DNA from: Infirmifilum lucidum
Lineage (GTDB): Archaea; Thermoproteota; Thermoprotei; Thermofilales; Thermofilaceae
NCBI RefSeq assembly: GCF_014876775.1
Contig: NZ_CP062310.1
Coordinates: 496,001 to 560,000, forward strand
Reading direction: 5' to 3'
Length of the DNA: 64,000 nucleotides
Shown here: positions 8,143-16,635 of the stretch, piece after piece
How the letters are laid out: every line of letters starts with the position of its first letter
Numbering within the stretch: position 1 is the stretch's first letter
Notes under the pieces: model-generated
Seen by the model: the letters and a program-made list of their open reading frames with translations, nothing else
Told to the model about the DNA's origin: nothing
The model's database searches: none
Program-made: the position numbers and the translations under genes

Positions 8143-10365
8143 TCATCCATAAGAGTAAGTGTCCCCTCCGATGACGACGGGGAACGTCTTCTGAATCACC
8201 GTGCTGCCGCTCGAGTCCAGCACCCTTATAGTGGCGTCCCGCAGAACAGAGCTGTTCAAGACCCACAACCGGGCCACACCCGTCGAGTCAGCGATTGCAC
8301 GTGCAACAGTGTTGCCCGAGAAGTCCACGAGCAGCACGCTCCAGCCCTGCTGTAGCCCAGTTACCGTCACGTACCTGGGGTCTCCAGTGGCGACGACGAC
8401 GTCGTCGAAGAGCGTTGAAGATGACCCGTCCACGGCCAGGCCTATGTATGAGGGCTTCACCACAGAGTCGCTCGCGGAGACTGTAGCCAACTGGTTGCCG
8501 CTGGAGTCATAGAGGACGGCAGTAATAGTGTTCGGCGGGCCTCTCGTAAACACGAGGTAGAGAGTGTACCATGTCCCCGTGTAAGCAGCAGTTGTCGACT
8601 TTAGAGGCCTCCAGTTCCCCGTGAACCTCCATATGTATAGGTAGAGGTAGGAGGTAGATACTGGACTAATAGAGACCTCATAGAAGAACGCCGTAGTGCT
8701 CAGAGAGTCAAGTAAGCCAAAGCCTCTGTACGTGTAATCTACTTTCACATTTCCGAGCTTGACCACAGCGTATATTGTTGCGGGTAGCTGTGTGTTGTTG
8801 GCGAAAATGGAGTCGCCGCCGGGGCCCTGGCTGTTGTCGCTACCGCTTAACGCGTAGCCTCTCCAGCCCCCTGTCGCTGTGCTCCATGTCCCGCCGAGTT
8901 GCGTCCAGCCTGAGGGGAGCGCGCTTGACTCGAAGTCCTCGTATACTATTGCGCTCCGGGACTGGAGGAAGATGTCTCTGGCGATCACCGTGAATGTCTT
9001 CACGTCGTCGTAGTTTCCAGTGGCGAGGTTCTTCACCTTGATTGTCCAGGTGTATGTCCCGCGCGTTGACGGGAGCTTTATAACAACGACTGCCTGTTGG
9101 GGTGTTGCCGGAGGCACTGTCACCTGCGTGCTGTTTACAAGGTTGCCTGACTGGTCGTAGACCTCGACTTGGGCTACACCTGTAGACTGGCCAGTGTTGT
9201 TGACTGTGACTACTAGCCGTTGCTGCGAGGAGACTGCCCCAGTTACTGTCGTGTTGTAGCTCAGTACCACGAATTTAGGTGGCAGCGCGGGTTGGAATAC
9301 AGCTGTCAAGTTTACGAAGCTGGTCACAGTGACGGTTACGGTTTGGCTGGAGGAGTATACGGTTCCGTTCAGGAGCCAGTACTTGAAGGCGTAGCCGGTA
9401 CTGGGGTTCGCCGTGACTGTTACTTGAGAGCCTAGCGGGTACGTGTATGTCCCTGGCGGGGGGTTTGTTGTCCCAGAGCCGGGCGGGTACACAGCTATCA
9501 AGAGAGTACCGGCTGCAGGAGGGGCTGCTCCTCCGAGCAGTCGGGGTGGCGTTGGGCGTAAGATATACACTCTAGTCGACGTGGTGACTCTAACCTCATT
9601 CACCGAGGAGGAGTTCGGCTGCACCGGGATCTGTGGCAGCACTCCGCCGGGCGGGAGCACGGCGTTGAGCGGCATCCTCTTCGCGGCTGTACTGGTGACT
9701 ACCCACAGGCCGTAGAGGGCAGTGTAGCCCGGGCCCCTGTTCACGATCTTGAGGTAGAAGCCTGTAGCGTTGTAGCGCGTGAGGTTTGTCTGGACTCTGT
9801 CAAAGAGGAGCGTGAAGTTCTTGGGATGTAGCACTGAGAGGATGTAGTTTGTGGACGTTACTTGGACGCTTGAAGTCGCGTTTGCTGGCAGGATGTACGC
9901 CGTGTAGAATGCGTAGCTCCCCGAGGAGGTCTTAGTGTAAATTTCCAGGCATATAGTGGCGCTAGGCCTGAGGTACAGACCCTGCGTAAGGTTTACAGTG
10001 TCCAGTGGAACAGACACTGAGACGTTTACCCGGAGCAGGTACCCGCTTGACGTAGCCGTGGGGGTGAGGAGGAGGCCTTTCCCGTCCGGTGCCTCGAGAG
10101 TCCCTGTAGAGACAGAAGTTCCATTGAGAACATTTACCCTAAGCGAGATCGGACTGTTATTGCCACTAACTGATGTTGCATACGTGTCGTTTACTGAGAA
10201 GGTGAGGGCTCCTTCGCCCGCTCTCTGCGCTTGAACCTGGGAGGCTATTGCCTGTAGCTCGGTTTGTGACCTCATGTACTGCACCAGGACTACTGCCGCC
10301 AGCACGAGGACTATCGTGAGGAATACTGCCCCAAGAGCAGACGCCTGCGCCCTACGGGACCACAT
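8143..10365 (-). CDS. Large surface protein with pilin-type signal, InlB-like repeat and CARDB-like domain
   Basis: The 740-residue protein starts RRAQASALGAVFLTIVLVLA, which looks like an archaeal class III signal peptide (Arg-Arg-Ala-Gln, then a hydrophobic helix) cut by a prepilin peptidase. Around residues 285-350 is one InlB-B-type bacterial repeat, with GSQVTVTANPSTGYAF and FVNLTAVFQP. Around 360-460 is a CARDB-like beta-sandwich with VTVNNTGQSTGVAQVEVYD. A laminin-G-like segment follows (about 475-660). Asn-x-Ser/Thr sequons are abundant, suggesting N-glycosylation. It overlaps the upstream small pilin-like gene by 14 bases, so the two are probably made together. I infer an adhesin or a pilus-associated surface protein. 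Confidence 0.7.
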   Translation of the reverse strand: MWSRRAQASALGAVFLTIVLVLAAVVLVQYMRSQTELQAIASQVQAQRAGEGALTFSVNDTYATSVSGNNSPISLRVNVLNGTSVSTGTLEAPDGKGLLLTPTATSSGYLLRVNVSVSVPLDTVNLTQGLYLRPSATICLEIYTKTSSGSYAFYTAYILPANATSSVQVTSTNYILSVLHPKNFTLLFDRVQTNLTRYNATGFYLKIVNRGPGYTALYGLWVVTSTAAKRMPLNAVLPPGGVLPQIPVQPNSSSVNEVRVTTSTRVYILRPTPPRLLGGAAPPAAGTLLIAVYPPGSGTTNPPPGTYTYPLGSQVTVTANPSTGYAFKYWLLNGTVYSSSQTVTVTVTSFVNLTAVFQPALPPKFVVLSYNTTVTGAVSSQQRLVVTVNNTGQSTGVAQVEVYDQSGNLVNSTQVTVPPATPQQAVVVIKLPSTRGTYTWTIKVKNLATGNYDDVKTFTVIARDIFLQSRSAIVYEDFESSALPSGWTQLGGTWSTATGGWRGYALSGSDNSQGPGGDSIFANNTQLPATIYAVVKLGNVKVDYTYRGFGLLDSLSTTAFFYEVSISPVSTSYLYLYIWRFTGNWRPLKSTTAAYTGTWYTLYLVFTRGPPNTITAVLYDSSGNQLATVSASDSVVKPSYIGLAVDGSSSTLFDDVVVATGDPRYVTVTGLQQGWSVLLVDFSGNTVARAIADSTGVARLWVLNSSVLRDATIRVLDSSGSTVIQKTFPVVIGGDTYSYG

Positions 10366-10765
10366 AGTCTCTCGCCTCGAAGCAGTTGGTGTAGGAGCAG
10401 ACTCCCACGTTGTAGGTTCCCTTTGCTGTGAAGCTTGTACATATGCTCTTCGACTGTCCTGCGGGAATCGGGGCGTAACCGCTCCACGCCAAGGTTCCGT
10501 TGAGGTACACTGAGACTATCTCGGAAGAAACATCGCCTGTGTTGGTGACGTGGACGCATATGGTATTTGTACTACTGTTCTTTTCGAGCAACTCCACCAG
10601 GAGGTACTCTCGCAACCCCTTCTCGGAGGCGAGGCGCTCCCTCTCGATCCTCTGCGAAATCTGTTGCCAGGTGGGGTAGAAGAAGTTCCACGCTAGCGCC
10701 CAGAGCGCGACCGCTATGGCCATCAGTAGGAGGGTGGCTACGACTTCCGCCTGGGCAGCGCGCAT
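10352..10765 (-). CDS. Small type IV pilin-like protein
   Basis: The 137-residue protein begins MRAAQAEVVATLLLMAIAVA, a class III signal peptide-like N-terminus with Ala-Ala-Gln before a hydrophobic helix, resembling the start of its downstream neighbour. A coiled-coil-like stretch follows, then a short beta-rich extracellular domain with several cysteines (for example VGVCSYTNC). It is likely a minor pilin or a partner of the 740-residue surface protein, with which it overlaps by 14 bases. The ATG is preceded by GAGGTC. No prepilin peptidase, secretion ATPase or TadC-like protein is encoded nearby. Confidence 0.65.
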   Translation of the reverse strand: MRAAQAEVVATLLLMAIAVALWALAWNFFYPTWQQISQRIERERLASEKGLREYLLVELLEKNSSTNTICVHVTNTGDVSSEIVSVYLNGTLAWSGYAPIPAGQSKSICTSFTAKGTYNVGVCSYTNCFEARDYVVP

Positions 10766-10797
10766 AATAGACCTCTGCGTAATCTCAGCAAGGGCAA

Positions 10798-10806
10798 GTA
10801 TATATT
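10798..10806. promoter_or_regulatory. Possible bidirectional TATA box
   Basis: The near-palindromic gtatatatt sits in the 64-base gap between the divergent pilin-like gene (start 10765) and the aldo-keto reductase (start 10830). It is about 28 bases before the reductase ATG and about 37 before the pilin ATG, so it could serve either direction. No second TATA-like site is obvious in the gap. Confidence 0.45.
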
Positions 10807-10829
10807 GTTACCCGATGGAAGGAACATTG

Positions 10830-11663
10830 ATGGAGAGGAAATTCGTGCCGAAAATGGGGTTAGAAGTTGCAGCCATCGGGATGGGCACGTGGGATATCGG
10901 GGGTGGGTTCTGGACTCCGGATTACACTCGCGACGACGAGTGGGTCGAGGCCTTAAGGTACGGGCTGGAGTTGGGCCTCACACTCATCGACACAGCCGAG
11001 ATGTATGGCGGTGGCCACGCCGAGGAGCTCGTGGGCAGGGCTATCAGGGGTTTTAGCCGGGAGGAGCTCTTCATAGTCTCGAAGGTCTGGCAGACCCACG
11101 CCGCCAGGGATGAGGTCGTCAAGGCCGCTGAGGCTAGCGTCAAGAGGCTTGGGACGTATGTTGACCTCTACCTCATCCACTGGCCCCCAGAGGGCGTAGA
11201 GCTGTGCGAGACAATGAGGGGCTTGGAGGAGGCTGTGGAGAGGGGCTATGCGAGGTTCATCGGGGTAAGCAACTTCGGCGTAGAGCTAATAGAGGAAGCC
11301 AGGAGCTGTCTAAGCCACGTCGACGTCGTGGCCGTGGAGAACAAGTTTAGCCTGCTCGACCGCAGAGACGAGAGCTCTGTTATACCCTATGCCGAGAGGG
11401 AGGGCATGCTCTACCTGGCGTACACGCCCCTCGAGAAGGGTCAGCTGGCTAGAGACCCCTTTCTAGCAAGCATTGGAGCTAAGTACGGCAAGACAGCTGC
11501 GCAAGTCGCGCTCAACTGGCTCTTGGGGTTCAAGCCCGTGGTGCCGATACCGAAAGCCAGCGATAAACGCCACATTAAGGAGAATGCAGGCGCGGCTGGG
11601 TGGAGGCTGAGCGAGGAGGACTGGAGGCTTATATCTGAGAAGTACAGGAGGGTCGTAGTGTAG
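10830..11663 (+). CDS. Aldo/keto reductase
   Basis: This NAD(P)H-dependent oxidoreductase of about 277 residues has the AKR catalytic tetrad: Asp in LIDTAE, Tyr in MYGGG, Lys in IVSKVW, and His in LIHWP. The C-terminal cofactor loop has VVPIPKASDKRH. It is a single-domain TIM barrel that reduces sugar or aldehyde carbonyls; the substrate is unknown. The ATG at 10830 places the start near the transcription start predicted from the TATA box at 10798-10806. An upstream in-frame ATG at 10815 would lie before that point. A small unknown gene follows after 4 bases with a GAGGT site between them. Confidence 0.88.
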   Translation: MERKFVPKMGLEVAAIGMGTWDIGGGFWTPDYTRDDEWVEALRYGLELGLTLIDTAEMYGGGHAEELVGRAIRGFSREELFIVSKVWQTHAARDEVVKAAEASVKRLGTYVDLYLIHWPPEGVELCETMRGLEEAVERGYARFIGVSNFGVELIEEARSCLSHVDVVAVENKFSLLDRRDESSVIPYAEREGMLYLAYTPLEKGQLARDPFLASIGAKYGKTAAQVALNWLLGFKPVVPIPKASDKRHIKENAGAAGWRLSEEDWRLISEKYRRVVV

Positions 11664-11667
11664 AGGT

Positions 11668-11973
11668 ATGAGCCTCCGGGTCTACAGGAACGAGGACGTT
11701 AAGAGGGTTATCGCCTTCATACCGCCAGGGCACAGGCATGTAAGAGTCTTGATTGAGCTACCCGACACTGCCATTGTTCTGCAAGAGGCTGCCGTCACCG
11801 GCATCGTGAGGGCCTACGTGGACGTCGCCACGCACCCAGTACGGAGGGCTGTAGAGCTAGTTTCCCGCAGGCTCAGCGAGAGGAAGACAGGTTACGCCGA
11901 GAGCCAGCTCGTAGAGTCTGGTAGAAGCGAAGAAGAGGTTATAAAAGAACTGGAGAAACTTCTATCTGGGTGA
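11668..11973 (+). CDS. Conserved-looking small protein, unknown function
   Basis: A 101-residue protein that I do not recognise. The first half looks beta-rich (RVLIELPDTAIVLQEAAV) and the second half looks alpha-helical and charged, ending in EEEVIKELEKLL. No cysteines, signal peptide or membrane segment are visible. The start is supported by GAGGT just before the ATG and by the 4-base gap from the aldo-keto reductase, so it is probably co-transcribed. Its end overlaps the convergent ECF ATPase gene by 12 bases. Confidence 0.65.
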   Translation: MSLRVYRNEDVKRVIAFIPPGHRHVRVLIELPDTAIVLQEAAVTGIVRAYVDVATHPVRRAVELVSRRLSERKTGYAESQLVESGRSEEEVIKELEKLLSG

Positions 11974-12777
11974 TGATAAGCCGTGTAGCCTATCCGCTAG
12001 TTCCTCTGCCAGCTTGCTAGGAGTTATTGCCTTGACTCCTAGGCGCCTAGCTACCTGCTGCACGTGAGTTAGCATGAAGCCGTGCGACTCCAGGAAGTCA
12101 GCGTCGCCTAGAACATCGAGCGTGCTGCCGTCCCTTATCACCCTGCCCTTCTCGAGCACGATTATGCGGGAGGCGTAGCGGGCAAGTAGATCCAGGTCGT
12201 GCGTTATCACCACTATAGTCTTGCCGGAGGCGTTTAAGGCATTAAGGGTGTCGAAGAGCATTAAGCTACGCCCATAGTCTAGGCCCGTTGTTGGCTCGTC
12301 TAGCACCAGTGCCCGCGAGCCCATGACCAACACGCTTGCTATTGCCAGGCGGTGTTTCTCGCCGAAGCTGAGTGTCTGGGGCGGCGTGTCTAGTGGCTTG
12401 TTTAGGTCTACTGCTCTAAGAGCCTCCTGCACCCTTTTCTCGATCTCGCTCTCGGGGAAGCCCAGGTTCCTGAGGGCGAAGGCTACTTCGTCTCTCACAG
12501 TCTGGGAGAATATCATCATGTCCGGGTTCTGGAACACGTAGGAGACAATCCTGGCGGCCTCGGACGCCGGTAGGCTCTTTGAGTCTTTTCCGTCTATTAG
12601 AACCCTGCCTCTCGTCGGCTTGAGCAGTGACGTCGCGAGCTTAGCCAGCGTAGTCTTGCCGGCACCGCTGTGGCCTATCACGCCGACAAACTCGCCGCTT
12701 TCTATGCTGAGAGAGACACCCTGTATGGCTCTTACACCTGTAGGGTAGACGAAGTCGACGTCTTCAAACCTAATCAT
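11962..12777 (-). CDS. ECF transporter ATP-binding protein (EcfA-type)
   Basis: An ABC ATPase of about 271 residues with Walker A GHSGAGKTT, Walker B ALVLDEPT, and a signature LSFGEKHRLAIAS that departs slightly from LSGGQ. It pairs with the adjacent ATPase to energise the ECF module. The ATG at 12777 gives a domain-like start (IRFEDVDFVY), overlaps the upstream ATPase by 8 bases, and is preceded by GGGTGTG. An upstream in-frame start at 12801 would only add sequence inside the neighbour. It is the last gene of the S-T-A-A cluster. Confidence 0.88.
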   Translation of the reverse strand: MIRFEDVDFVYPTGVRAIQGVSLSIESGEFVGVIGHSGAGKTTLAKLATSLLKPTRGRVLIDGKDSKSLPASEAARIVSYVFQNPDMMIFSQTVRDEVAFALRNLGFPESEIEKRVQEALRAVDLNKPLDTPPQTLSFGEKHRLAIASVLVMGSRALVLDEPTTGLDYGRSLMLFDTLNALNASGKTIVVITHDLDLLARYASRIIVLEKGRVIRDGSTLDVLGDADFLESHGFMLTHVQQVARRLGVKAITPSKLAEELADRLHGLSSPR

Positions 12778-13627
12778 GGGACACACCCAGGAATTTCTCA
12801 AAATTTCTTAGGCGCACCGGGAAGCCAACGTTTATGCCTCTCCTGTACAACTCATATGCTACCTCGGTTACTCCGGGCGGGCGGACTCCTAGCTTTGTGA
12901 CAGCCGCGATGTCCGAGAAAACATCGTCCGGGGTGCCACCTAGGACTATGCGCCCATCGGCCATTAGATAGACTCTGTCTGCAACGTCCACAGCCCACTC
13001 TACTCTGTGTTCAGCGGCAATAATAGTCAGCCCATACTCCTCCTTGAGAGTCGTTATCGCCTTTAGAACGAGCCTAGTGCCTGTGTGGTCTAGCATTGAC
13101 GTCGGCTCGTCCAGGAGTAGTAGCTTGGGCTTCATCGTCAAGACGCTCGCGATAGCGACTAGTTGCTTCTCGCCTCCTGATAGAGTCTGGGGATCCTTGT
13201 TCTCGTACCCCCTCAACCCGAGGGCGTCGAGAGCCCACTCAACACGGCTTATTACCTCCTCCTTTGGGAGGCCAAGGTTCTCAGGGGCCATTGCGAGCTC
13301 CTCGTACACCGAGCGTGTTATGATCTGTATCTCGGGGTTCTGGTACACGATGCCAACCCTGCCCCTCAGAGCCCTATAGCCCTGCTTAACAGGGTTTATT
13401 CCGTCGATGATAACCTCTCCCTCTACAACCCCCGGGATGACGCCCGGCAGGAGGCCGGCTATGACATTGAGCAGAGTGCTCTTACCGCACCCGCTGGGGC
13501 CCATTAGGACTATCATTTCACCCCTAGACGCCTCTAGCGAGACGTCTTCAACAATCCACTTCTCGGAAGTTACGTACCTTGCGTAGACGTTCTTCAGGCT
13601 CACTACCCTATCAGGCCCAGACCCCAT
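12770..13627 (-). CDS. ECF transporter ATP-binding protein (EcfA-type)
   Basis: An ABC ATPase of about 285 residues with Walker A GPSGCGKST, the signature LSGGEKQLVAIAS, and Walker B LLLLDEPT. Together with the second ATPase and the EcfT gene it forms the energy-coupling module of an ECF importer at the cytoplasmic membrane. The ATG at 13627 is preceded by GGGGTGGT at good spacing and overlaps the end of ecfT by 25 bases. A longer frame reaches 13690 but would run deeper into ecfT. Confidence 0.88.
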   Translation of the reverse strand: MGSGPDRVVSLKNVYARYVTSEKWIVEDVSLEASRGEMIVLMGPSGCGKSTLLNVIAGLLPGVIPGVVEGEVIIDGINPVKQGYRALRGRVGIVYQNPEIQIITRSVYEELAMAPENLGLPKEEVISRVEWALDALGLRGYENKDPQTLSGGEKQLVAIASVLTMKPKLLLLDEPTSMLDHTGTRLVLKAITTLKEEYGLTIIAAEHRVEWAVDVADRVYLMADGRIVLGGTPDDVFSDIAAVTKLGVRPPGVTEVAYELYRRGINVGFPVRLRNFEKFLGVSHD

Positions 13628-14379
13628 GCCGCGACCACCCCGTAAAACACCAGAGACAGTGCCGAGAATACGGTATCGGGCGGTTTCCACGAGGGCTCGA
13701 AGATGTAGGTTTTCCTCCCGTAGCCCGCCCCCCTAGTTGCCAGTACTAGGCTTAGATCCCATATGTCTGAGAGCATCTTGGAGAAGAGCGGCACGATTAT
13801 AGGAATGTGTTTCCTCACCCTGTCAAGTATGCCACCCCTGTCTAAGGCTAGCCCTCTAGCCCTCTGCGCGTCTATGACGTCCCCGGCTGCGCGAACCATT
13901 GTGGGCATAAGGCTTAGGGCTATCACGAACGTAAGTGCCAGTTTGTGGGGGACTTTAAACTTCTCTAGGGTCCACATTAGGAGGTATGGTTTAGTCGAGG
14001 CAAAGAAGACTACAAACGCGAGGATTGGATTAATTATAAGGAAGAACTTGCCGAGTGCCACGAGCAGCCCGACGTCCGTCAGTCTTAGCCAGCCTAGCTC
14101 TAGGAGGATATTCCCCTGGGAGCTGTAGATCCCGGCCCATATCAGCGTAGTCACGAGCAAGAAAACCATGGAGTTGAATATGAGGAGCACTGCTAGGCCT
14201 GAACCTAAACCTGATAGCGAAAGCGCTAGGATCGTCGAAAGGAAAACTGGCAGGCTCTTAAGGCCGTTGAACTGTGTGGCTATAGACGCTACTAGTACGA
14301 GTAAGACCCACAGAAGTTTTGAGCGTGGATCTAAACTGTGCATCAAGGACTTTCTCTCAATATAAAGGCCTGCAAACAT
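13603..14379 (-). CDS. ECF transporter transmembrane protein (EcfT)
   Basis: The 258-residue membrane protein opens with SLMHSLDPRSKLLWV, the usual EcfT start (xxhxlDPRxKl), followed by several hydrophobic helices. In the C-terminal cytoplasmic part are the coupling motifs AQRARGLAL and LATRGAG, the two Ala-Arg-Gly-type sequences that contact the ATPases. It links the substrate-binding S component to the two EcfA subunits. It lies 52 bases after the S-component gene, with GAGGTAG before the ATG, and overlaps the first ATPase. Confidence 0.88.
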   Translation of the reverse strand: MFAGLYIERKSLMHSLDPRSKLLWVLLVLVASIATQFNGLKSLPVFLSTILALSLSGLGSGLAVLLIFNSMVFLLVTTLIWAGIYSSQGNILLELGWLRLTDVGLLVALGKFFLIINPILAFVVFFASTKPYLLMWTLEKFKVPHKLALTFVIALSLMPTMVRAAGDVIDAQRARGLALDRGGILDRVRKHIPIIVPLFSKMLSDIWDLSLVLATRGAGYGRKTYIFEPSWKPPDTVFSALSLVFYGVVAAWGLGLIG

Positions 14380-14431
14380 AAACCGCTACCTCTGTAAGGT
14401 GTTTGTAGTAAAGAAAGGGAGAAAAATATTT

Positions 14432-15283
14432 TTATTGCGGTGCCTTAACCCTGTCCTTCCAGTAGAGGCCTCTGCCTTTAACGAATGGGAATAGCAGCAC
14501 GCCGAGGATTGGCGAGAGAATAGCATTGACTGCAATGTTGTTGCTCAGTATGCTTGGTGCAATTATCCCCCAGATTACGAATAATGGCAAGCCGATCAAG
14601 GCCTGCGTCACGTGAAGCCACCAGCATATATACAGCGCGCTGACAAGTGCTTGAACGATAACGCCCCAGATGTAGAACTCACCTATCGAGGATGTAGTCT
14701 TGAAGCTTTGGTCTTTCACGAACTTATAGGGAATGTACGCAATCAGGAAGTTTCCGACAAAACCTCCAATAGACCCCACGCCGAAGTATCCTGCTAGAAT
14801 GTCTGCTATGAGGTTGCCGAAGGCTGCACCAAGCGCACCGGGTATGCCGAAGAACATCCCGAAGAGGGGGGCAAGGGAGTTCGCGGGTCTAAGCCACGTG
14901 AAACCGGGGACGATAGTTATCGGGGCTGTAGCTGCTAGTAAAGCCCCGTAGACTGCCGCGCTGAGAGCCGCGAGCGCTATGTCGATTACTCCCCAGTCCC
15001 CGATGCCTTGTCCTGTTCTCTTGAGCCCCCTGCCCGTTATTGTAAAGCCCGCCAGCTCCAGGAGAAAAACCGCCGTGCCTATAAGCCACACCACGGCTCC
15101 GACATAGAATACGGCATCTGTAAACTGTGTGAAGAAGCGCGAAATTGGGAAGACACTCCACGGATCCTTGGGGTTCGTGACGACTGCAAGCCAGAACTCG
15201 TATATTATCGCAATGGCGATGATAATGCCGACGAGCACTGCAGCAAAGTACAACGCCTTTCCAGGCGCCTTCTGCTCTGTCAT
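14432..15283 (-). CDS. ECF transporter substrate-specific (S) component, substrate unknown
   Basis: The 283-residue protein has about six hydrophobic helices and the stretch LRPANSLAPLFG, then MFFGIPGALGAAFGNLIADI, typical of ECF S components (integral membrane vitamin or metal binders). It is first in the operon S-T-A-A. The substrate cannot be deduced: no biotin, thiamine, cobalt or queuosine biosynthesis gene is adjacent and no riboswitch-like leader is evident. At 283 residues it is longer than typical S components (about 180-220). A TATA box lies at 15309-15319. Confidence 0.75.
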   Translation of the reverse strand: MTEQKAPGKALYFAAVLVGIIIAIAIIYEFWLAVVTNPKDPWSVFPISRFFTQFTDAVFYVGAVVWLIGTAVFLLELAGFTITGRGLKRTGQGIGDWGVIDIALAALSAAVYGALLAATAPITIVPGFTWLRPANSLAPLFGMFFGIPGALGAAFGNLIADILAGYFGVGSIGGFVGNFLIAYIPYKFVKDQSFKTTSSIGEFYIWGVIVQALVSALYICWWLHVTQALIGLPLFVIWGIIAPSILSNNIAVNAILSPILGVLLFPFVKGRGLYWKDRVKAPQ

Positions 15284-15308
15284 ATGCTTTACAACTAGTC
15301 CAAGAGTA

Positions 15309-15319
15309 GTATATAAACT
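15309..15319 (-). promoter_or_regulatory. TATA box for ECF transporter operon
   Basis: On the minus strand the element reads aagtttatata and is centred about 31 bases before the S-component ATG at 15283, predicting a leader of only a few bases. Confidence 0.5.
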
Positions 15320-15411
15320 TTCTCGGTCATAAATAATGAAGGCATTCCTATAGGGGGAAGTTTGCCTGAGAGGTAGGTAAATTAACGTGGACTACTCTAT
15401 AGTGTTTCGTA

Positions 15412-16635
15412 GTGTATAAGAAGCCTAACCCCAAGCTCTGTACCCAGTGCAAGGGCTCCAGGAGGCTCTGCGGGCTACCGCAGTGCCCCATACTCGTCAA
15501 GCTGAGAGAGCAGTTAAGCCTTAGCAGGCACCTCGGCACGTCTCTTGAATCCCACACCCCTCCCTCAATCCTAGTTGGCGAGTATGGTTACCCATGTGTG
15601 AGAGTGGGGGTCAATCTTCCCGTGGGAGAGGAAGCTCCGGAGCTCTTCGAGAACCCCAGAGAGTGGTGGGGCAGGCTCGGTCTACTGGACATCCTGAGGC
15701 TGAGGGCGCGCCTCGTATACTCGTACGCGAAGTTACCGGTCAAGAGGCTTGGAGGGCGGGTAGTCAACGCCGTGCGGGAGTCCGCCATGTCCTACAAGCC
15801 TGTGGACTCTGAGGCCATCTTTAAGAGGCCCCCGGTGTTTGCGCCGCGCTTCGACCCGCTACTAAAGCCGCTGGGGTTCTCGGGGGAGGCTGAGAGCATA
15901 CGGGTGCTCGGGAACCCCAGTGTTCCGAGGCGTGTAGATAGCCTGGCCCTGGAAAGAGTGAGAGCAGAGAGGGCGATAATTGAGCTTTACCGTGCTGGCT
16001 TTGACGTCTACTATCTCCAGCGCTTACTCTCGGCAGGCGTGCTAGGAGTCGAGAAGAGATTCGTCCCGACGAGGTGGGCTATCACAGCTGTTGACAAAAA
16101 GATTGGCGACTTCCTCCTGGACAGGATACGCGACAGGCCCGAAATCACGGACTACGAGGTCTACCACTCGAACTATATCGGGAACAACTACACACTGGTG
16201 CTGATCCCGGGCCCCTGGAGCATGGAGATGATCGAAGCCTGGCTCCCGGGATCCATGTGGGTGCCAAGCGGAGGAACTGAGATCTACGACATCCACGAGT
16301 GGGAGGATGGCAGGCCGAGCAGGGAAGACGGGGGCTACTACGCTATTCGCGTAGCAGTCCTGGAGAGCCTCGCGGGCCGCGGCAGGCAGGCGGGAGTCCT
16401 CGCAATAAGGGAGATAACCCCGGAGTACTTTGCACCCGTTGGGAACTGGCAGATAAGGGAGAGCGTTAGAAGGGCCCTTAGCGGGAGAGCTGAGAGAGCT
16501 TCAAGCCTCGAGGAGGCATTACAGATTGCCTCGAAGTACCTTCTCATGCCTCTAGACGTCGTAGAGGAGAAGAGCGAGCTCCTGAGGAGGGTTAGGAGGC
16601 AGGCAAGGTTACCTAGCTTCTTGGCTCGAGAGTAG
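15412..16635 (+). CDS. nreA: NreA-type archaeal DNA repair protein
   Basis: The 407-residue protein opens with a zinc-finger-like CTQCKGSRRLCGLPQC and continues with the conserved Nre body (PPSILVGEYGYPCVRVG, FENPREWWG). It ends RQARLPSFLARE, where QARLPSFL fits the PCNA-interacting peptide pattern QxxLxxF. Nre proteins are archaeal and are implicated genetically in repair of DNA damage through PCNA binding; the biochemical activity is not settled as far as I know. The GTG start is about 30 bases after a gtaaatta element, so the mRNA may be leaderless. The end overlaps the convergent CBS regulator by 23 bases. Confidence 0.85.
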   Translation: MYKKPNPKLCTQCKGSRRLCGLPQCPILVKLREQLSLSRHLGTSLESHTPPSILVGEYGYPCVRVGVNLPVGEEAPELFENPREWWGRLGLLDILRLRARLVYSYAKLPVKRLGGRVVNAVRESAMSYKPVDSEAIFKRPPVFAPRFDPLLKPLGFSGEAESIRVLGNPSVPRRVDSLALERVRAERAIIELYRAGFDVYYLQRLLSAGVLGVEKRFVPTRWAITAVDKKIGDFLLDRIRDRPEITDYEVYHSNYIGNNYTLVLIPGPWSMEMIEAWLPGSMWVPSGGTEIYDIHEWEDGRPSREDGGYYAIRVAVLESLAGRGRQAGVLAIREITPEYFAPVGNWQIRESVRRALSGRAERASSLEEALQIASKYLLMPLDVVEEKSELLRRVRRQARLPSFLARE

